Source: Gnetum montanum
Lineage: Eukaryota > Streptophyta > Gnetopsida > Gnetales > Gnetaceae
Assembly: GCA_015680685.1 (NCBI GenBank)
Contig: MNCI01008733.1
Coordinates: forward strand, 201,045-265,044
DNA: 64,000 nt
Direction: 5' to 3'
A program made the translations under genes and the position numbers. Of the stretch, positions 47,451-60,000 are shown piece by piece (position 1 is the stretch's first letter; every line of letters begins with the position of its first letter). The notes under the pieces were generated by a model, which was not told the DNA's origin, ran no database searches, and saw only the letters and a list, made by a program, of their open reading frames with translations.

Positions 47451-48334
47451 TAATGAAGCATCTAGTCGACTATGTCGACTAGGCCGCATCAACGAAGCCT
47501 TGTCAACATGGCCACATTCATGTGACCCTGTAGATGCATATTTTCATGCATTGCTATGGCCTCATTAATGCAGAGTTCATTTTCCACTATAAATATGCAT
47601 GCACCCACCACATTTATGGCACCTTTTGTTCAAGTTGTAGCAAAGCTCTTGTAGCTTGTTTCTGTAGAAGTTAGATTATTTTCGAAGTGCTGTAGAAGGA
47701 GTTCGAAGAGTGTATTGCTCTTTATTAAAGCAGTAATGTACCTCAGTCCATTGGCAGGAATGGCAATAAAGATGAGCTTTTTGAACATTCCTTGCAACAT
47801 TTGAACTAGATTACTTAAGCATTAATATTTTAATACTTTAATAATTCTAATGCTTTTGTTATCACTTTATAGTTACAGTACACTTTCATAGTCCACAAGA
47901 ACACATAAGCATGATCACCTTAAACATATGTTTGACACTTGGCAACCCAATGATGCTTAACATTTGGCAACCCAATAGTGATTAGGACATGCTTAGGATG
48001 TGCATAGAGGGTGGGACTAGCTACTTATGCTAGGGGTCGTTGAGCAATAGAGTAGTAGAATCTTAAATTATCTAGCCTTTCACTCCCTATATTAGAAGAA
48101 TTAGATATTAAAGATAAAAGAAAACATATAAAATAATCATATGCTTTAGTCTCACTTAACCATTATTCTAGAATGTCACAAGTGAGGTTGAGAGGATAAT
48201 GACCACTCTAACTAGGATTTTGATGGCTAGAATTCTATGTGCATAAGTGCTTGCAATCTTTGGAATTTGACCAAGTCATGTGTGAACACTCATGATTCGT
48301 ATGGTTGGCTATAGGGGTACCTCACCACTCATCA
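47451..48334 (+). repeat. E4 5' LTR
   Basis: 884 bp; the first dinucleotide is TA instead of TG (G-to-A). TATAAATA is at 47588-47595. Near the start, perfect 9-bp arms CTAGTCGAC/GTCGACTAG lie at 47462-47482. It contains about 136 bp at 48047-48180 that the 3' LTR lacks. Confidence 0.9.
47588..47595 (+). promoter_or_regulatory. TATA box of E4 5' LTR
   Basis: CACTATAAATATGC; the matching box in the 3' LTR is at 57465-57472. Confidence 0.7.
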
Positions 48335-48335
48335 T

Positions 48336-48353
48336 TGGCTCTATTGCCAAGGA
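48336..48353 (+). other. E4 primer-binding site (tRNA-Asp-like)
   Basis: TGGCTCTATTGCCAAGGA matches TGGCGCCGTTGCCGGGGA at 13 of 18 positions. It starts one base after the LTR, as in E1. Confidence 0.6.
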
Positions 48354-48486
48354 CTATTAGTCTTACATGCGCTATCTAGCCTTAGCAAGATCATCACTCA
48401 CTTTGTTGGAACAAATCCATTACAAGACACCATGAAAAAGTAAAGGGAAAATGGTTTAAGAACCCTTTATTTCTGTAGGACCAACA

Positions 48487-50200
48487 CAATGATGAGGAAC
48501 CTATTTCTCATAGTTCTCATTCTTTTGAATCTCCTCCCCTATGTCAGAACATACGATCCATCATACAGAGTAAAGGTTCAAGGGACCAAGAGTCCCAAGA
48601 TGATGAGGGATCTCATGAAGGAGATCATGGTGGAGGTGAAGATGGATGTGAAGATCAAGGCTGTCATCATGGAAGAGGAGGTGATCAACACCATGGGTAT
48701 GGTAGTTTTCCCCCTTCTTCTCCTTCCTCTCTTTCCACCTTATCTTCATTAGGTTCTAACTCTGACCACAACCATCATAAGAGAGATCATGATGATGATG
48801 ATCATAGAGACCAACATGATCGAGGAGGTCAACGGGGACGTCATGACCAAGGGCATGGGTAATCATGGGAGGCTCACTATCATGAAAGGAGAGGTAGTAG
48901 AGATCATCATAGATGCCATGGCCATCATCAAGACCATGACTTTGATGAACCACTACTTGCCACTCAAAGCATGCTCAAATACCTACCAGGCACTTGAGAG
49001 ATAGCCAAATTAAGTGTCTTGATGTGAACAACATCCCTAGATTTGAAGGGGAATATAATTTTGATCTACAAAATCACCTACAACCCTACAAAATATTGAA
49101 AATGAATGGTAGAAACTCAAGCTGTTCCCTTGAATACTCATCAATGAAGTAGAAAATTGGTACCAGTCTTTGGAGCTGGAATCAATCAAGCGATGGAGTA
49201 CAATGCTGGAGCTCTTCAATGAAAAATACCAAACTTACTCTAGAGTGTCTAATCTAAGACAAAAAATTCAGGGGTGGAAACAAGGTAGCCATGAACCCTT
49301 GGATGCATCCATGGGAAAATATTACTTGTTGTTGTACTGATGTCTTGGTCATGGCTACTCTTAGTGGGAACAACTCCACCATGTCATAGATGGTCTTTGC
49401 TTCAAAATAAAAAAGACCCTTGGCATTTATGCTTAAGGATGGCTTTCTAAGTTAAGGGCTCATTAGTTTCAGTGATTAATTGAGCAGGTAGCCAAGGAAG
49501 AGGGAGAATTACAAAAGTGAAAAAGTGTAGAGGAATATAATCAAAACCCTTCCATCTAGAAGAGCGAAGTACAATTTTATGAAGATGAGGAGGAGTCACC
49601 ACTAGATGTAGTAGTGAACAGGAAGACCTTGCCATTACAAAAATTTTCTTCTAAAATTTCAGCCAAGGTGGACAAGATGTGGGATTCTTTGGATGAAAAA
49701 TTCCAAAGTGTTCTAAAAATTATAGAAGAATCCAAAGAACAGAGTAATGATCAAGATCGACAAAGGAGAAAATAATCTAAACATGCCTACCACAAAGGTA
49801 AGGGCAAAGTTGTAGTGGTAGAACAAGTTGCAGACTCTAATACCGAGAAAGATGATGGATGCGATATATGCCAATATGAACATCCTAAGGGATGTTACCC
49901 CGTGGTGTCACATTTCAAAGAGTCTAGGGTGTACACTCTAAATCCTCACTTAGCAAAAAGGCAAACACCCCAAAGATTGCCTTATCCCTAAGGAAATTCT
50001 ACGCAGTTCCACTATCAACAGGGATATTATCCAAGTGGAGCTCCACTGCAACCATATAAGCACTACCAACAATGGAAACATCCACAATCATGGGGGATGC
50101 CACCCCCAAGGTAGCAATACCCTTAATGGCAACTAGATCCTTATGTGTACTACATTCAGTAGCCAATGTCCTCGCAGGACTCTTCTAGTCACATGACCTT
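48487..50200 (+). pseudogene. gag: E4 gag, with His/Asp-rich N-terminus
   Basis: From about 48487 one frame reads QHNDEEPISHSSHSFESPP, then a long His/Asp/Gly/Arg-rich stretch (GDHGGGEDGCEDQGCHHGRG, HHKRDHDDDDHRDQHDRGG) to 48860. DEPLLATQ near 48945 and NNIPRF near 49030 match E1 gag. The capsid-like block near 49140-49450 has WYQSLELESIKRWSTMLELF and FNEKYQTYSRVSNLRQKIQG. DGCDICQYEHPKGC at 49857 is a metal-binding-like block also present in E1. It ends in a Tyr/Gln/Pro-rich tail, with several stops. Confidence 0.65.
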
Positions 50201-50267
50201 CCAAAATCATTACTATCCTCTATAATACTTCTCGGTCCAATCTCTGTCACTATAGAATACTATCCTC

Positions 50268-50500
50268 TATATTGTTACTATAGCTTCCTAGATGGTTACA
50301 ATGGCTATAACGAAATCTAGATTATGCTAGAGTACCAAGCCAAGACAACGTTTACAAGTTCCTAGGGGACCTTCGCATATAGAAAGATGCTCTTTGGCTT
50401 GTGTAATGCACCCGCAACCTTCCAACACCTTGTCCTCAGCATCTTCCAATAGCAAATCGGCAATGGTGTAGAAGTTTTTATGGATGACTTCTCCATCTAA
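50268..50500 (+). pseudogene. Extra copy of the E4 RT core
   Basis: Here SFLDGYNGYNEI, GTFAYRKMLFGLCNAPATFQ and VEVFMDDFSI form an RT core directly after gag. The same region is present again at 51722-51950. The two copies are diverged, so the duplication is not a simple assembly error. Confidence 0.7.
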
Positions 50501-50503
50501 AGG

Positions 50504-51008
50504 ATATGCAAGTGTGTCCTCCACATAGTAGGCTCTAGCCTTGTTTTCCCTTACACATCTTCAACTTAGGAGTCCATGGACCCCATATCTAATTAATGGC
50601 CACCAATAGTTAATCCTCATCTCCCCAAGAACCAACCAAAGGATTTACAAGTACCAGCAAACCAAGATACTTGATCAAAACATGAAACTAATAGTGAAGT
50701 AAGTAATGGAGAGCAACTAATGAGGGGGAGATTGTGTGGAATGGAGTTCTGAGGTCAAGATTGATAAAGTTCCTTTGTGAAGCATGTGGTTAAGTTGCCA
50801 TAGTGTATAGAAAAATTTACAAAACTATGGTGTTCATGAACAAAAAAATTGAACACCTTGACAACAATGGACTCACAACCCTGCCAAGATGCTAAAGTTG
50901 CTAAAGAGAATCACATAGTTCCTAGTGGCAGTGGTTCTAATGGGCCCTCACCAACTTCAAGTGCGTGTGGTGGTTGAGGTGGTGCTTGTAGTTGTCATGT
51001 GGCTACTA
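50504..51008 (-). repeat. Inverted patchwork of E4's own 3' half
   Basis: 50504-50797 is the reverse complement of 55171-55466. 50811-51008 is the reverse complement of 56993-57187, the end of the late ORF. The two pieces are joined in an order that a single inversion of contiguous DNA cannot give. Identity is clearly high by eye over about 490 bp. Confidence 0.8.
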
Positions 51009-51149
51009 GAACTTTGGTCTGTTAAGTGGACATCCATTCAAGCATGTAGTCGATGTGCTGCTAAATCAAAAATTTAATGATGCCTGTATGTAGCAGCCAC
51101 TAACCAAGAAGGCACCTAGATGCTAATCGCTAATTCTGATAGCAACACC

Positions 51150-52750
51150 CTATTCATGGAATCCTCTGAAAGCCTTGTATGTGCCTATATGGGGAGCATG
51201 AGTGAACTAGAATGGATCCATTAACAACTTTTCACTACTAATGATGATATTGATTTGGGAAAGCTGTAGATCCCTAAAAGCTTTAAACAAGAGCCCCTTG
51301 AACTAAAACCCTTACCAGCTAATCTGGAATATGCATTCTTGGAAAATAGTAAGCTGATAATAATCAATGCCACTCTTGCTCCCAAGTAAAAAAATGAAGC
51401 TACTAAAGATGGTGAATAAGTGGTTGACTACCTTTACATGGTCATGTCCTAAGTAGATAGGGATTGATCCTAGGGTATGCCAACATCAAAACTATATCAA
51501 CCCTTCCATGAAGCCACAATGATAGCCGCAAAGATGATTGAATCCCAAACTTAAATAGATCATCAAAGATGAAATTAAGTAATTGTTGAAGGTGGGATTC
51601 ATCTATCCTAATGCGGATAGCAAGTGGATCAACCCACTCATTATTGTGCCAAAAAAGGATAGAAAATGGAGAGTCTATATTGATTTTTAATTGCTAAATA
51701 TGGTAACCTTTACCATTTCAGGGCATTGTTACTATAGCTTCCAAGATGGTTATAGTGGCTATAACCAAATCCAAATTGTGCCAGAGGACTAGGCCAAGAC
51801 AATGTTTATAAGTCCCTGGGGGACTTTTGCATACAGGAAGATGCCCTTTGGCCTGTGTAATGTGCTCACAACCTTCCAATGCCTTGTCCTTAGCATTTTC
51901 CAATAGAAAATCAGCAATGGATGACTTCTCCACCTATGGAGCAACATTCAAGCATGCCTTGGACCACCTTGAGTAGGCTTTGAAGCGATGCGTAGAAACT
52001 AACTTACTGATCAACTCATAGAAGAGTTACCTAATGGTCTAAGAAGGCATTGTTTTGGGGCATTGATTTTCACAAGCAAGGATTGGAGTGGATCCTTAGA
52101 AAATTAGGGTTATCCAAGGAATTACCAATTAGCCAAGAAATGTAAGGGATGTCTAGTCATTCCTTAGACACACTAGTTACTACCGACGCTTCATCAAGAA
52201 ATTCTTGAAGATCACCAAGCCGTTGGTGGAGCTGACAAAGAAATATGCCCCATTTATCTAGACTAGGGAATGTGAATTTTCATTCCAAATGCTAAAGCAA
52301 AAACTCATAGAGGCTCCTATTCTATGAGCCCCCCCCAATTGGTTCATACCATTTCACATCATGATGAATGCATCTAATTATGCATTGGGAGCCATGCTCA
52401 CATAGTTGGATGACTAGAAATGTCCATATTACATCCACTATGCAAGCCAAAGTATTGTGAGTGCTTAGCTAAATTACACCACCACCAAAAAGGAATTAAT
52501 GGTAGTGGTGTTCACCTTGGAAAAGTTCCAACACTATGTGCTTGGATACAAGGTGTTTATGCATATGAACCATAATGTCACCCAGTTCCTTATGAAAAAA
52601 TCAACAGTGAGCCCCCATGTCATATGGTGGCTCATGATCCTTCAAGAATTTGATCTTACTATGGTAGAAAAAAAGGGAACCAAGAATGTCATTTTTGATC
52701 ACTTATCTCAGTTACAACGGGACAGCATGGAGGAGGAGAGCCCACTCTCT
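51150..52750 (+). pseudogene. pol: E4 pre-RT linker, reverse transcriptase and RNase H
   Basis: EPLELKPLPANLEYAFLEN at 51295 is the standard Athila/Tat linker. ADSKWINPLIIVPKK, then SFQDGYSGYNQI, GTFAYRKMPFGLCN and MDDFSTYGA (about 51919) mark RT. About 25 residues between the RT N-terminal motif and GYSGYNQI are missing. RNase H shows FIPFHIMMNASNYALGAML and the open stretch 52499-52756, with FTLEKFQHYVLGYKVFM and FDHLSQLQ. Stops are few but present. Confidence 0.75.
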
Positions 52751-54080
52751 AACTAGTTTCCAAATGAACTCCTTTTTGTTGGATCAATTGCAAAGGAAGC
52801 ACCCATAAGATCAAATTAGTTTGACAACATCATTACCTATCTTCTTACACAAGAGCTACCAAAGGAGTTGGATCATTAGAAGAAACAACAATTTCTTCAC
52901 AGAGCCAAGCACTTCATAGAAATCAATGGACACCTTTACAAGGTGTGTGCAGATGGCTTGGTTTGATGGTGTGTCCCTGATGTAGACCAACAGTGCATCC
53001 TCCAAGATGCTCATGAGTGCCCTTGTGGGGGCCATTATACAGGAAGGCACATAGTCATTAAGATCTTGCTCATAGGATACTACTAGCCTACACTCTTTAG
53101 AAATGCTCAATGGTTCGTCCTCTCCTATGATTAATGTTAAAGAGATGGTGGGATGACGGCAAGAATGGAGGGACATCAACAATGGATTCAGCCACGCCCT
53201 TCAACATTTGGGGCATCAACTTTATGGGCCCCATCACACCCATGTCAAATGGGAAGGCATAAATTATTATTGCAGTGGACTACTGTAAAAAGTGGGTAGA
53301 AGTGGTAGCCATCACCGACTAGTCCTCAACCATGGCCACATGGTTTGTTCAATAGCAAATCATGAATAGGTTTGGGATGCTACATGCACTCATTTCAGAT
53401 CATGGCACTCACTTCATGGGTGCTACTCTTAGTAAACTCATGTAATACTTTGGATAGAACATAAACTAACAACACCTTATCATCCCCAAGCTAATGCGCA
53501 AGTCAAAGTTACAAATCGGGAGATTACAAAGATCCTAACTAGGACAATTAGCAAATATAGGAGGGATTGGAGCAAAAAACTTAATGACACCTTCTGGGCT
53601 TACCACTCAACATGGAAACTTCCTATAGGCTACTCCCCTTACACGTTGGTGTACAAAAAACTACCAATGCTCTTGAGTTAGGTAGAACTTCAAACACTAT
53701 CCATCACAAGTGACTTAGGTCTTAACTTACCCCTAACACAACAAGAACAACTCATCAACTTGACTGTGCTAGATGAGAATCAATTAGTAGCCCTATCATC
53801 AAATGAGATGCATAAGGCATATAACAAACAATGTCATAACCTTAGGATTCAAAAGGTAACATTTTAATGTGGAGATAAGGTTCTCTATTGGAACCCCACA
53901 CATGTGTTGCAATGGGCTAAGTTTCAAACATTATGGGAGGACCTCATATTGTTTCTGAGACCTTTCCATCTAGGGCCCTACTCATACACAAACTTGAAGA
54001 TCCAACAAGAACATAGTTGATCTACATACAACAATTGAAATCCTTCCATGAACTACACCAGACTAGTGTTGCTACCACTT
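52751..54080 (+). pseudogene. int: E4 integrase
   Basis: HECPCGGHYTGRH is the zinc-binding start. FNIWGINFMGPI at 53200 has Asn for the first catalytic Asp. LISDHGTHFMG keeps the second. QVKVTNREI near 53500 has Lys for the catalytic Glu. FWAYHSTWKLPIGYSPYTLV and the C-terminal core follow. Two of three catalytic residues are lost, both by G-to-A changes. Confidence 0.75.
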
Positions 54081-55780
54081 CACCAAGTGGTCAGCCATGT
54101 TCCATCTTTTGAATCTCCTCCTCCAAGCTAAGTCATGGGGGAGATCGCTACCCATGCTAAAATATTTCTCCTAGCTTCTTAGTTCCTTTCTCTATTTTTT
54201 GTTTTACACATTTTTATTTTACACCATCATTCATACATTTAACAATTCTTACCTACGTTTATATATATATATATAACCTTTATTCTATTTTGAGGATTTT
54301 TGTTCTATTTTATATTATTTTATTTTATTTTCCTCTATTTATTTCCTCTAATAAAGTCATCTTATTGCCATAGGATGCAATGGTGTGGTAGTTGCTCCTA
54401 ACCGTGGTTTGCACATTATGGTTTGCCTATTATATCTAGTTCTTACCTTAGCATTTTGGTTTTAGAAAACTAAGTTATACTTTCTTTCATGCAACAAGCA
54501 ATGAATCCATGACATCTAACCACTTACACTTTTCTATGATGCCCTGGGATCAAGAGAAATATAGTCCATTTTTCATTAATCAACTCTAATACATCTTTAA
54601 CCTTGGTGGATTTTGAACTTGGGAAAGATCCAAGTGGTAACGAACAATGTGTGACATCAAGGGGATGTGGTAGACTACATATCCTCCTACGATCTCTCAT
54701 GCATTACTATCCTCAGGGATTCCTTCCTGTTCCATGTTGGCGAATAACAAGAAGCTAACATGTCCTTACATGATGTGGTTCCCATTTGAAACAAAAAAAA
54801 TAAACAATAATGGGAATTCAAAGCACAACCCTTGGACCAACCAATATATATTTGCATGTTATGGTTCCCATTCAAAAACAAAGGAAAAATAAATAAATAA
54901 TAATGGAAGTTCAAAGCACATCCCTCAGATTAAATAATGGGCTATAAGCACTAGTTATGGGACTAGAAAGCCATGTTACCCAAGCCTGAAGGTCCCCTCT
55001 AACTAAGGCCCTTTCTTACGTCCTACTTTCCTTTTCTTCTCTATAAGGAATTGGATTTGGTCTCTAAGGGCATGTGTATGTCTTGAGTGGATGGGTTGGT
55101 ATCAATCCATCACTGCAACATCACTGGAAATGGTCAATCTTGATCCAGACCAGGAATGGATTCTTATTAGGTCACTTAACCACATGCTTCACAAAGGGAC
55201 TTTATCAATCTTAACCTTGAAACTCAATTCCACACACTCTCCCCCTCATCAGTTACTCTCCATTACTCACCTCATTATCGATTTCATGTTTTGATCATGT
55301 ATCTTGGTTTGCCTGGTACTTGTAAATCCTTTAGTTGGTTCTCAGGGATATGAGTATTAACTCTTGGTGGCCATTAATTAACTATGGGATCCACAGACTC
55401 CTAATTTAAAGATGTGAAAGGGAAAATAAGGATGAAGTCTAGTATGGGGAGGACCCACTTGCATATTTTTTGGTTCCACTTGTTAATATCCTACTTCTTT
55501 GATATAATTTTTTGATTGTTTCTATGTTGTCCATCGTGAGGCTCTCCATCACCCAAGCTTCATATTATGATGTTCTCTTGAATTTGACTCTTCTTTTGAA
55601 ACTACCATCCCTTCCCCTTTTTTTCATGCTATTCTCAGGTCTCTAAGCTCTTGAATGCACCTATACCAAATGTACATGGGCTTAGAGATATGTAGACGTC
55701 TATAGGGACTCAACGTAGTAGATTCAATGTAGCACAACATGAAAAATTGTTGGATCGATTGGTGGGAACTGGGTAATCGC
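54081..55780. other. E4 spacer between integrase and late ORF
   Basis: No gene is recognised. It holds an AT-rich stretch with a TA run near 54260, a tandem duplication at 54777-54929, and the sequence 55171-55466 that also occurs inverted inside pol. Confidence 0.6.
54777..54929 (+). repeat. Tandem duplication of about 85 bp
   Basis: TGGTTCCCATT...AATAATGG-A-TTCAAAGCACA occurs at 54777-54836 and 54862-54929, with moderate divergence. Confidence 0.7.
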
Positions 55781-55789
55781 TTTTAGATG

Positions 55790-57090
55790 TATTGACCTTC
55801 CAAAAAACATCACTATAACCTAATCGAAGTTACTCTTAGCAAAGGGCAAGTGCCTCATCCTAGAGGGGCAACTTCAAGTAGCTCAAGCAGATAATCAACG
55901 CATAGTTGTGGAAGTTGCCCAACTAAGGACCCAACTTGTTGATCTAGATGTACTCAACCATGAACTCACCAAATATGAAGCTTTTCAATAGCTTCAAACC
56001 AAACTTCAAAAGGTTGAGTACAAGTGAGAGTCGACAATCTTTGACAAATCCTTAAAGGAAGCTCATTCGTATCATCTAAATAGGGACATGACAAAGGTTC
56101 GCCAAGAGAATGTTGGGTTGACCACAGAAATTTATCACCTACATAATATTGGTGTAGAAAATCAACAAATGAAATATTTTATCCACCAACAGCAAGAGGA
56201 GACACTAATGTGAGAATATTGGCTACTGAAAATCACAATTTGTTAATAGAGGAAGTTTGAGCCTTGTGACAAAAGTCATCCATTGAAATTGCTACTTAGA
56301 AAAATGAGGCCCTCAAGTTTGAATGAGTGAAAAATCACTGCATGGACCAAGTGGCATTGCAAAAAGAAATTAATAAGAAAGAAATCCAAGTCACAAAGGC
56401 TAAAATGAATCAAGCACTCAAATAGCTCAAGGAAGGAGGTGAGGTATGGCAATCCATCTTTGATGGATTAAACACCTACAACCTAGCTGAGATTCATCTT
56501 AAGGAGCCACAAATTAAAGAAATGATAGAATATATGAAAATATCTAATCTTTGTTATGCAAACCTAGCTATGCTTACAGCTGGGAGGCCATGGTTAGACC
56601 TTGAAAAGCAAGTGGCCACCTTGTATTCTTTATATGAGAGCAAGTTCAAGGTGCATAAAGAGATGAAGCAAAAGTTGAAAACAACAAATGTGAAACTTGA
56701 AGTTCTTTGCACCTACTTTGAAGGGAAACACTCTATCAAAAAGAACTTAGCTTGATGAATGAATGACTACGAATAGCTGCAAGCATCAGTCTGAGTGTTC
56801 AATATCAAAAAAAAATAGTTTGTTGCCTGGTTTGTCAATTTAAAGGAGTTATTTCCTACACTTCCATTTCCTTGGTATGTTCCTGTTCTAGCACACATTG
56901 GTAAAGCTACTTGGATTTTGAGTGATCCCAGAAGTAAAGAAGATAAAATGAAGGCACTATTAGAGGCTTTCTAATTACCTCTAAAAGTTGTAATAGCCAC
57001 AAGACAACCACAACCACCACCTCAACCACCACATGCACCTGAATCTAGTGAGGGCCCATTAGAACCACTGCCACTAGGAATTGTGTGATT
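55790..57090 (+). pseudogene. E4 late ORF: coiled-coil accessory protein
   Basis: A Gln/Glu/Leu-rich frame (QADNQRIVVEVAQLRTQLVD, VRQENVGLTTEIYHL) has strong coiled-coil heptad character. The open stretch 56522-56755 includes LEKQVATLYSLYESKFKVHK. Near 56860 FPTLPFPWYVPVLAHI, then a Pro-rich tail (PQPPPQPPHAPESSEG) and EPLPLGIV, match the end of E1 ORF2. It occupies the env-like position of Athila elements, but no transmembrane segment is evident. Function unknown. Confidence 0.6.
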
Positions 57091-57316
57091 CTCTTTAGCA
57101 ACTTCAACATCTTAATGGGTTTTTGAGTCCATTTTCATTAAGGTGTTTAATTTTTTTCTCCATGAACACCACAATTTTGTAATTTTTTTTCCGTACACTC
57201 AAGCACTTGTTGTGTTGCTAGCATCAATGTGTGTATTGATGTGTTTTGCCATGTGTGTCGCTAGTAATCTCATACCTTCCAAATTGTAACAAACTCAAGG
57301 ATGAGTTGTCACTCAG

Positions 57317-57327
57317 TTGTGGGGATA
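57317..57327 (+). other. E4 polypurine tract
   Basis: TTGTGGGGATA abuts the 3' LTR and matches the E1 tract in place and style. From 57091 to 57316 there is non-coding 3' leader. Confidence 0.6.
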
Positions 57328-58075
57328 TGATGAAGCATCGAGTCAACTACGTCGACTGAGCTGCATCAACAAAGCCTTGTCAATGCAGCTACATTAACAT
57401 AACCCCGTCGATGCATCTTTCCATGCGTTGATGTAGCCTCATCAACGCAAAGTTCATTTTTTGCTATAAATATGCATGCACACACCACATTTATGACACC
57501 TTTTGTTCAAGTTGTAGTGAAGCTGTTGGATTTTGTTTCTACAGGAGTTAGATTATTTTCCAAGTACTCGTAGAAGGAGTTTGAAGTGTGTACGGTTTTT
57601 TATTCGAGCACTAATGTACCAAAGCCCATTGGCATGAACAATAATAAAGATGAGCTTTTTGGACATTCCTTACATCATTTGAACTAGATTACTTAAGCAT
57701 TAATATTTTAATACTTTAATAATTCTAATGCTTTTTTATCACTTTATAGTTATAGTACACTTTCATAATCCACGAGAACACATAAGCATGAACACCTAGA
57801 ACATATGTCTGACACTTGGCAACCTAGTGACGCTTAACATCTAGCCACCTAGTAGTGATTAGGATATGCTTGAGATGTGCATAGAGGATGGGACTGGCTA
57901 CTTATGCTAGGGGTAGTCACAAGTGAGGTTGACAGGATAATGACCACTCTAACTAGGATTTTGAGGGCTAGAATTCTATGTGTGTAAGTGCTCGCAATCT
58001 TCAGAATTTAACCAGCTCACACGTGAACGCTTGTGATTCGTATGGTTGGGTGTAGGGGTACGTCGCTACTCATCA
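57328..58075 (+). repeat. E4 3' LTR
   Basis: 748 bp, TGATGAAGC to ACTCATCA. It lacks about 136 bp seen in the 5' LTR. Perfect arms TGCGTTGATG/CATCAACGCA are at 57424-57449, ending 15 bp before the TATA box at 57465-57472. Confidence 0.9.
57424..57449. promoter_or_regulatory. Perfect inverted repeat just upstream of the E4 TATA box
   Basis: TGCGTTGATG, a 6-bp spacer, then CATCAACGCA. The position suggests an upstream promoter element or hairpin. It is partly decayed in the 5' LTR. Confidence 0.6.
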
Positions 58076-58080
58076 CCTTC

Positions 58081-60000
58081 TTACATAGAATAAAGTATGT
58101 CATCTTGAAGAACCCATTCACAATGATAAAAATTACATCATTCTCACTTTTGGTTTTTGGAATATTAATCAAACAATCCATAGACATACTTTCCCATGAA
58201 CCTTTGGATATTGATAAAGGCATATAATGATCATTCATTCCTTTATTTCCTTTTGAACTTCTCATAAGTCAAATACTCCTTCATAAATTTCAAAACTTCA
58301 ATTGTCATACCAGGACAAAAATTGTTCCTACCCATAAGTTCCAATGTTTTAGAATTGCTCATGTGACCTACCATGCTACTATAATGCTTTTTAAATAAAT
58401 TTATTTTCTTAAAATCACATTTAGAAATACATACGTTTCCATTTTTAAATAATAGTTCATCTTGAATATGATAGTCCCTCCATTGGTCTATCCTACTCAA
58501 TGGCTCTTTAAGGCTCCTCCAAACCTAGCCAAAATTAACATCATGCTCATACAAAGAAGTAAAATCATCCATTACTTCCACATGAACATGCTAAAATTAA
58601 TCACATGCACCCTAGGTAATGCATCATCAAACACATTGGATTTTCAACTTTTGTGCTTCGACACAAAATTGTACTCCTATAACTGTGTAATCCACTTCGT
58701 CTGATTGTTACTCAACTTCTTTTATGTGTTTAAAAATTGAAGTGCTTTGTGGTTTATCATGAAATTAAACTCCTTGAACAATAAGTAATGTTCTAATGCT
58801 TGATTTATTAAAGAACAGTGAACAAATCCTTTTCATATATGCTATATTTTTTCCTTGACTCTTTCAACATTTCTGAAAAGAAAGTAATAGGCCTACCCCC
58901 TTGTGAAAGTATCCCATGAAGGGCAAGTTCACTTGCATCGACCTCCACCTGAAAAAGCTTCTAAAAGCCTAAAATTACAAGAACTAATTCATTAGTATTT
59001 TTTTCTTTCAACAATTTAAATCTCCCCTAAGTTTCATTATCCCTTCTAAAATCTTTATTTTTCCTCAACAAAGAAAACATAGGTCATGAAATATACTAAA
59101 CGTTTTTACAAACCATTCATAAAAATATGCTAAACCAAGGAATGATCTTACCTCCCCAACATTCTAAGGAGTTACCCAATTCCTAATAGCCTTCACCTTG
59201 GTAGCTTCCATTTGAATTTTATTTTTAGAAATCACAAGTCATAGATATGTGATTTCCCTCTTGAAAAAATGATTTTTCTTCATATTGATCACCAACTATG
59301 CCTCTTCCAACTTAAGACACACCATACTTAAGTGATAAAAGTGCTCTCCCTCATTAGATCTATAAACCAAAATATCATTAAAAAAGACAATATAGAACCA
59401 ATTAAGGCTTTCAGTACATCATGCATCAACCTCATGAATGTAGCAGGTGCATTCGTAAGCCCAAATGGTGTTTTGAAAACTATCTTTCACTCATCCCAGA
59501 CCTAATTCTAATTTGGTGATATCCACTCTTAAAATCAATTTTGCTAAAAAATCTCCATATTTGTAAGGATATCAAGGATATCATTTATCCTTGAAATAGG
59601 AAACATACATCTCAATGTTATCTTGTTTACTATTCTATAATTAATGCACATTCTCCATTGATCATTGTTCTTATTTATTGCTTCTACCATTAGACCTTCA
59701 GAAAGTGAAATCGATTTCATCACAAAATCATTTACAAGTAACTCCTTTACTCACCTTTGCAATTCAGCCTACTAATTAGGTCCCATCTAATAAGCTCTCT
59801 TATTTAGAATGGTAGCACCAAGAATAAAATAAATCTAATTTTGTACATTTCTCATTAGTGGCAATCCATCCAATTCCTTCTTAAACACCTTGGAAATTTC
59901 CTCCTTTAAGCCTATCACATCTATTGGAAGTTCAACCTACACATCATCATGGTTAGTAGAAACTATTTTCATAACAATAAAACCAAAACCTATTTCATCA
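58081..60000 (-). pseudogene. pol: E5 reverse transcriptase, RNase H and integrase N-terminal half
   Basis: Minus-strand RT shows PISRINDILDIL, FKTPFGLTNAPATFMRLMHD (near 59440) and VFFNDILVYRS (59357-59390), where YLDD reads FFND. RNase H has INHKALQFLNT and ends near 58620. Integrase begins in the open stretch 58500-58243 (VCISKCDFKKINLFKKHYSS, MVGHMSNSKTLELM) and continues MDCLINIPKTKSENDVIFII, the first catalytic Asp region, to the E4 junction at 58080. The motif set is chromovirus-like. Confidence 0.75.

Larger units (their letters stand above)
47451..58075 (+). mobile_element. E4: Athila-like element with pol and late coiled-coil ORF
   Basis: LTRs are at 47451-48334 and 57328-58075, flanked by a perfect CCTTC duplication (47446-47450 and 58076-58080). 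It is inserted in the E5 integrase. Order is primer site, gag, an RT fragment, an inverted patchwork, pre-RT linker, RT, RNase H, integrase, a 1.7-kb spacer, the late ORF, polypurine tract and LTR. The LTR tail, primer site, gag and late ORF are shared with E1. It is inactive through stops and substituted integrase residues. Confidence 0.9.
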
